This document shows positions 58,319 through 64,000 of a stretch of DNA of 64,000 bases, piece after piece (the first letter of the stretch is position 1; every line of letters begins with the position of its first letter). A program made the translations under genes and the position numbers. The notes beneath the pieces are model-generated. The model was not told where the DNA came from. It searched no databases and saw only the letters and a list, made by a program, of their open reading frames with translations. Source of the stretch: Lithospermum erythrorhizon. Lineage: Eukaryota; Streptophyta; Magnoliopsida; Boraginales; Boraginaceae. The stretch is taken from positions 124,001 to 188,000 of the forward strand of contig JADFUC010000619.1 of assembly GCA_019722365.1 (NCBI GenBank), written 5' to 3'.

Positions 58319-60177
58319 AATAATAACTAAATAATTGTATAATTGCTATCTGGCACGGCCGTATTATTCGATGTCTGCTCGTATATACATAACTAATTAT
58401 GTCTGATATGAAGAGGTTCAGACTTCATAGCTCCACATAAGGCTGTCAGCGGACCAGACAACTTGGTACCCTCACGATATTCTACCCAAAAGCCGACTCG
58501 ATTATTGGTTCCATTGATTATCGAGTCGGACTCGATTGAAAGTATTGCTCGGTCCGAAACAACTTAGTAATCCCAATATCCATTAAAACTTGTCTCGTTT
58601 ATAAATTTTTACACATGTTTATGCATAAATGGAACGGGAAACCCGATACCCGCCTGATACTTTGCCAAAAAATACCATTCGATACCCGTTCGACTGACAA
58701 GCGAGTCGAACTCGAATAAAAAAATTGCTTGATATCCGAAACAACTGGGTAATTGCTCGACTCAATAAAATGCCTATCCGATCGAATTATCCAATATAGT
58801 AGCTCCAATTTATTCTCTTGAATTCTATACAAGTTGATTGACATGCTTCCAATTCATGCATGTGTGGAATCAGCATGCCTCCCTCCCTTTTATTTAAAAG
58901 ATGGCATGATACCGTCAACTTATGAAATAAAATCGTCAACACATTTTTTAATGGTCAACATAACATGATTCATCACGATGGTTCATTAAACAAATTGTAT
59001 ATTCAATTTAGTCAAATGTGATGGACTGATTCAGTATATATGTTATAAAAATATTTTTGGAATAGTGTACCAATTTTTTTTATAACATAATAAAATCTAA
59101 ATGACTCCTCAAATATTATTCCATTTCAAAATACTTATTAGTTATTTCCCCAATTCTCCTATCATAAAGGTGTTAGCTTCTTATATTTGTGAATTTATTT
59201 GATACATGTTACTTACAGTGGAGTGAACGAGGGCATGGAGTAACAGTCGCAAACAATATATTCAATTAACAACTTTAACCAATTCACGACTTCTAAGAGA
59301 TGTCAATAGTCAATATCCTAACATAAATATTCTTTCAATTATCCTAACAATTATTTTAATGTGGAGTATATTCAACATCTAAAATAGATATCGATTTCTG
59401 AAATCCTTCATTTATTTAAATGTGAATCAATCTGAATATGAAAAAAATAGATCTGAACTTACTCGAAATTTCATTTTAACGGATCAAATGACGGAGTAGA
59501 TGAACGAGTCGTTTTTACTACTTGAATTATTGAAATGGGTTAATAGTGAATATAACAATGAAATGCATAAATAAACGAAACTTATTACGATCGTACATTT
59601 GCCCTATTTAATTTACCGGGAGAAATCAAGTGCACATTCTCGCAAAGGAAAGCTTGTCGTAGAAAGACGCGACCCACACCGCAGCGCCACGTTGATTCTC
59701 CCACAGAACAACTTCACGCACTCCACCAATACTTTCTTAATCGAATCACACGAACTGACTAGTATGTAGCCATTACGCCGGTCCCAGTTCCGAAATCACG
59801 CATTTATAAATAGCTTCAATACCAGAAAAAAAATGATATCGCCATTTTAAAGCGCCTGCTGGCTTCTGGGCCCCCTCGCCTAACAGGAGATAAATCGACA
59901 GGCTCGTGACGGCGACAATGGAAGCCTGTAACGCCTGCAGAACCACTCACACTCTGTGAACTACTCCCTCAACAAATGCAGAAGATCGCCGGTGCTCGAA
60001 CCTCGCTAAGCCGACGCGAGACACACTTCACAGCAGTTCACGTCTCATTTGACAAGCAAGGCCTTTATTGGGCTGTTTCTCAACAATAGTGAGTTGATGC
60101 ACTTGAGATCTTGTCTTAGCATCACCATTGACTTCATAACATAACTTCTTCCTTTATTACATCAAATACTACAAATT
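58319..60177. promoter_or_regulatory. Intergenic DNA and lumazine synthase upstream region
   Basis: 58480-58560 and 58640-58770 hold two diverged copies of a CGAGTCGRACTCGAnT, then ATTGCTYGRTnTCCGAAACA block. 58850-59640 is AT-rich without features. 59640-60060 is richer in GC and includes short open stretches, the longest starting ATGCAGAAGATCGCCGGTGC near 59967, none recognised. The promoter and leader of lumazine synthase must lie before 60178; TTGACTTCATAACATAACTT just upstream looks like leader sequence. Confidence 0.4.
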
Positions 60178-63027
<2,850 letters not shown>

Positions 63028-63638
63028 GTAAGTGTTCATTTGGCATCTTGTTATGCCATTAATAATGTTTTGCTTTTTGATTTATTTACTCTGATGATCA
63101 GTATATTTGAACATCATTCAGTTTATCATAGATGTAAGGTTTCTTGAAGTGCTGGAATCATTCCATTATATTTGAGTTGCATTTAGGTTCCCTTTTAATT
63201 TTCTTAAGGAACTTATCTGACAGTAACAAATTCCCAAAATAGTTCATATAGTTTCCTGTGCAAGAAGTTATTGATTTTGGATACGAAGAAATGAGCCATA
63301 TGATATGTTCTGTATCTATGTTCCTTTAAATAGCAGAAAACTATGGTAGGGTTGGACATATGATATTCTTCCCTCAGCTTTGACAACTCTGCTTCTACTT
63401 GCTTCTGTGACTTCAACAAATGTTAGTATACTTCTTTAGCAACTATCGTTTAAATAAGTGAGTTGTTTGTGTTTAGGATTGCAATTTAGAACAGTATTAA
63501 GCAATTTTTTGCTACATTAACTTATTTAATGAATTGTCGATAGTTCTCCTGCATTCAGCCCGTTAAAATGCTCATCTGCCGGCCTTATTTTCCTACAACC
63601 GGCTTGGTTATGGTTTACATCAGAGTTATTTTTGCATA

Positions 63639-63717
63639 AATTTCTATTCCCAAGCACTTCTTTAGGCATCATGGTGATCAACAATTTCTATTCCCAAGCA
63701 CTTCTTTAGGCATCATA
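63639..63717 (+). repeat. 44-bp tandem duplication in lumazine synthase intron 6
   Basis: AATTTCTATTCCCAAGCACT followed by TCTTTAGGCATCATRG occurs at 63639 and 63683. Confidence 0.9.
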
Positions 63718-64000
63718 GTTATTGCATGAATTCCCAATGGCCTTCGTTAGATGAATTGTATTTTTCTCATCTAGAATAATGAGAGGTAAACATCGTTTAA
63801 ATTTAGTTTATACTTTATACCTTGGTCACCCTTGATGGGTGACAAATGGTGCTTGATGATGGTGACCTAGGCCTACTTTTTCCCTTTTGGACTCTGATAT
63901 TGTGACATTTGAGCCTCATAACACCCTTTTTCTGATGTTGACATAATAAATTAAAAGGCCCAAGGAAATGCTACAATACACACTTTTTCCTAGTTTTGCA

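Noticed and set aside
59880..60070. Possible coding exon before lumazine synthase
   Set aside because: GC-richer DNA with short open stretches, but no recognised protein, no convincing splice sites and no continuity with the gene's first exon, which has its own ATG and transit peptide.

Overview
This window is nuclear DNA of a flowering plant, most likely a eudicot. The evidence is three split genes with GT-AG introns whose products have plant-type sequences, two of them with plastid-targeting-like N termini, a fourth small plant-type intronless gene, and an AT-rich background packed with plant transposon families (Helitron, PIF/Harbinger, Mutator-like, Stowaway-like, chromovirus and copia LTR elements, SINEs). 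The species cannot be named from the sequence alone.

Genes. (1) 8637-17489, +: complete 11-exon poly(ADP-ribose) glycohydrolase gene (PARG), 606 aa, with an unusual acidic repetitive C-terminal tail. (2) 20018-20314, +: small intronless gene for a 98-aa basic plant protein of unknown function. (3) 40241-45226, -: complete 8-exon gene for plastid 4-hydroxy-tetrahydrodipicolinate reductase (lysine synthesis), 351 aa. (4) 60178-63027 and beyond the right edge, +: 6,7-dimethyl-8-ribityllumazine synthase (riboflavin synthesis), six exons visible, last exon outside the window. All exon joins in genes 1, 3 and 4 keep frame and show GT/AG borders. The genes do not form a pathway cluster; they are ordinary single genes separated by repeats.

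Repeat layout. 0.4-2.8 kb: Helitron protein remnant. 3.3-4.0 kb: element with long terminal inverted repeats. 4.9-7.8 kb: decayed PIF/Harbinger element on the minus strand, with its two proteins separated by a minisatellite of about 76 bp units. 21.3-30.7 kb: two related chromovirus-type LTRs of about 3.6 kb, each followed by a primer-binding-like site, enclosing only about 1.9 kb of mostly non-coding internal sequence. 30.7-36.5 kb: copia fragments and AT-rich decay, holding a SINE with perfect 12-bp target duplications. 36.8-38.7 kb: likely non-autonomous Mutator-like element carrying two minisatellites. 46.8-50.5 kb: solo LTR related to the 21-30 kb family. 50.6-58.3 kb: decayed copia element on the minus strand, its RNase H region split by a 1-kb solo LTR. 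Introns of the PARG and reductase genes carry copies of a common short repeat and a Stowaway-like MITE.

I did not find evidence of a new multi-gene system. The most unusual items are the arrays of short-hairpin units conserved in three diverged LTRs, the acidic tail of PARG, the dimeric minisatellite inside the Harbinger element, and the strong contrast between indel-riddled repeats and clean gene exons.
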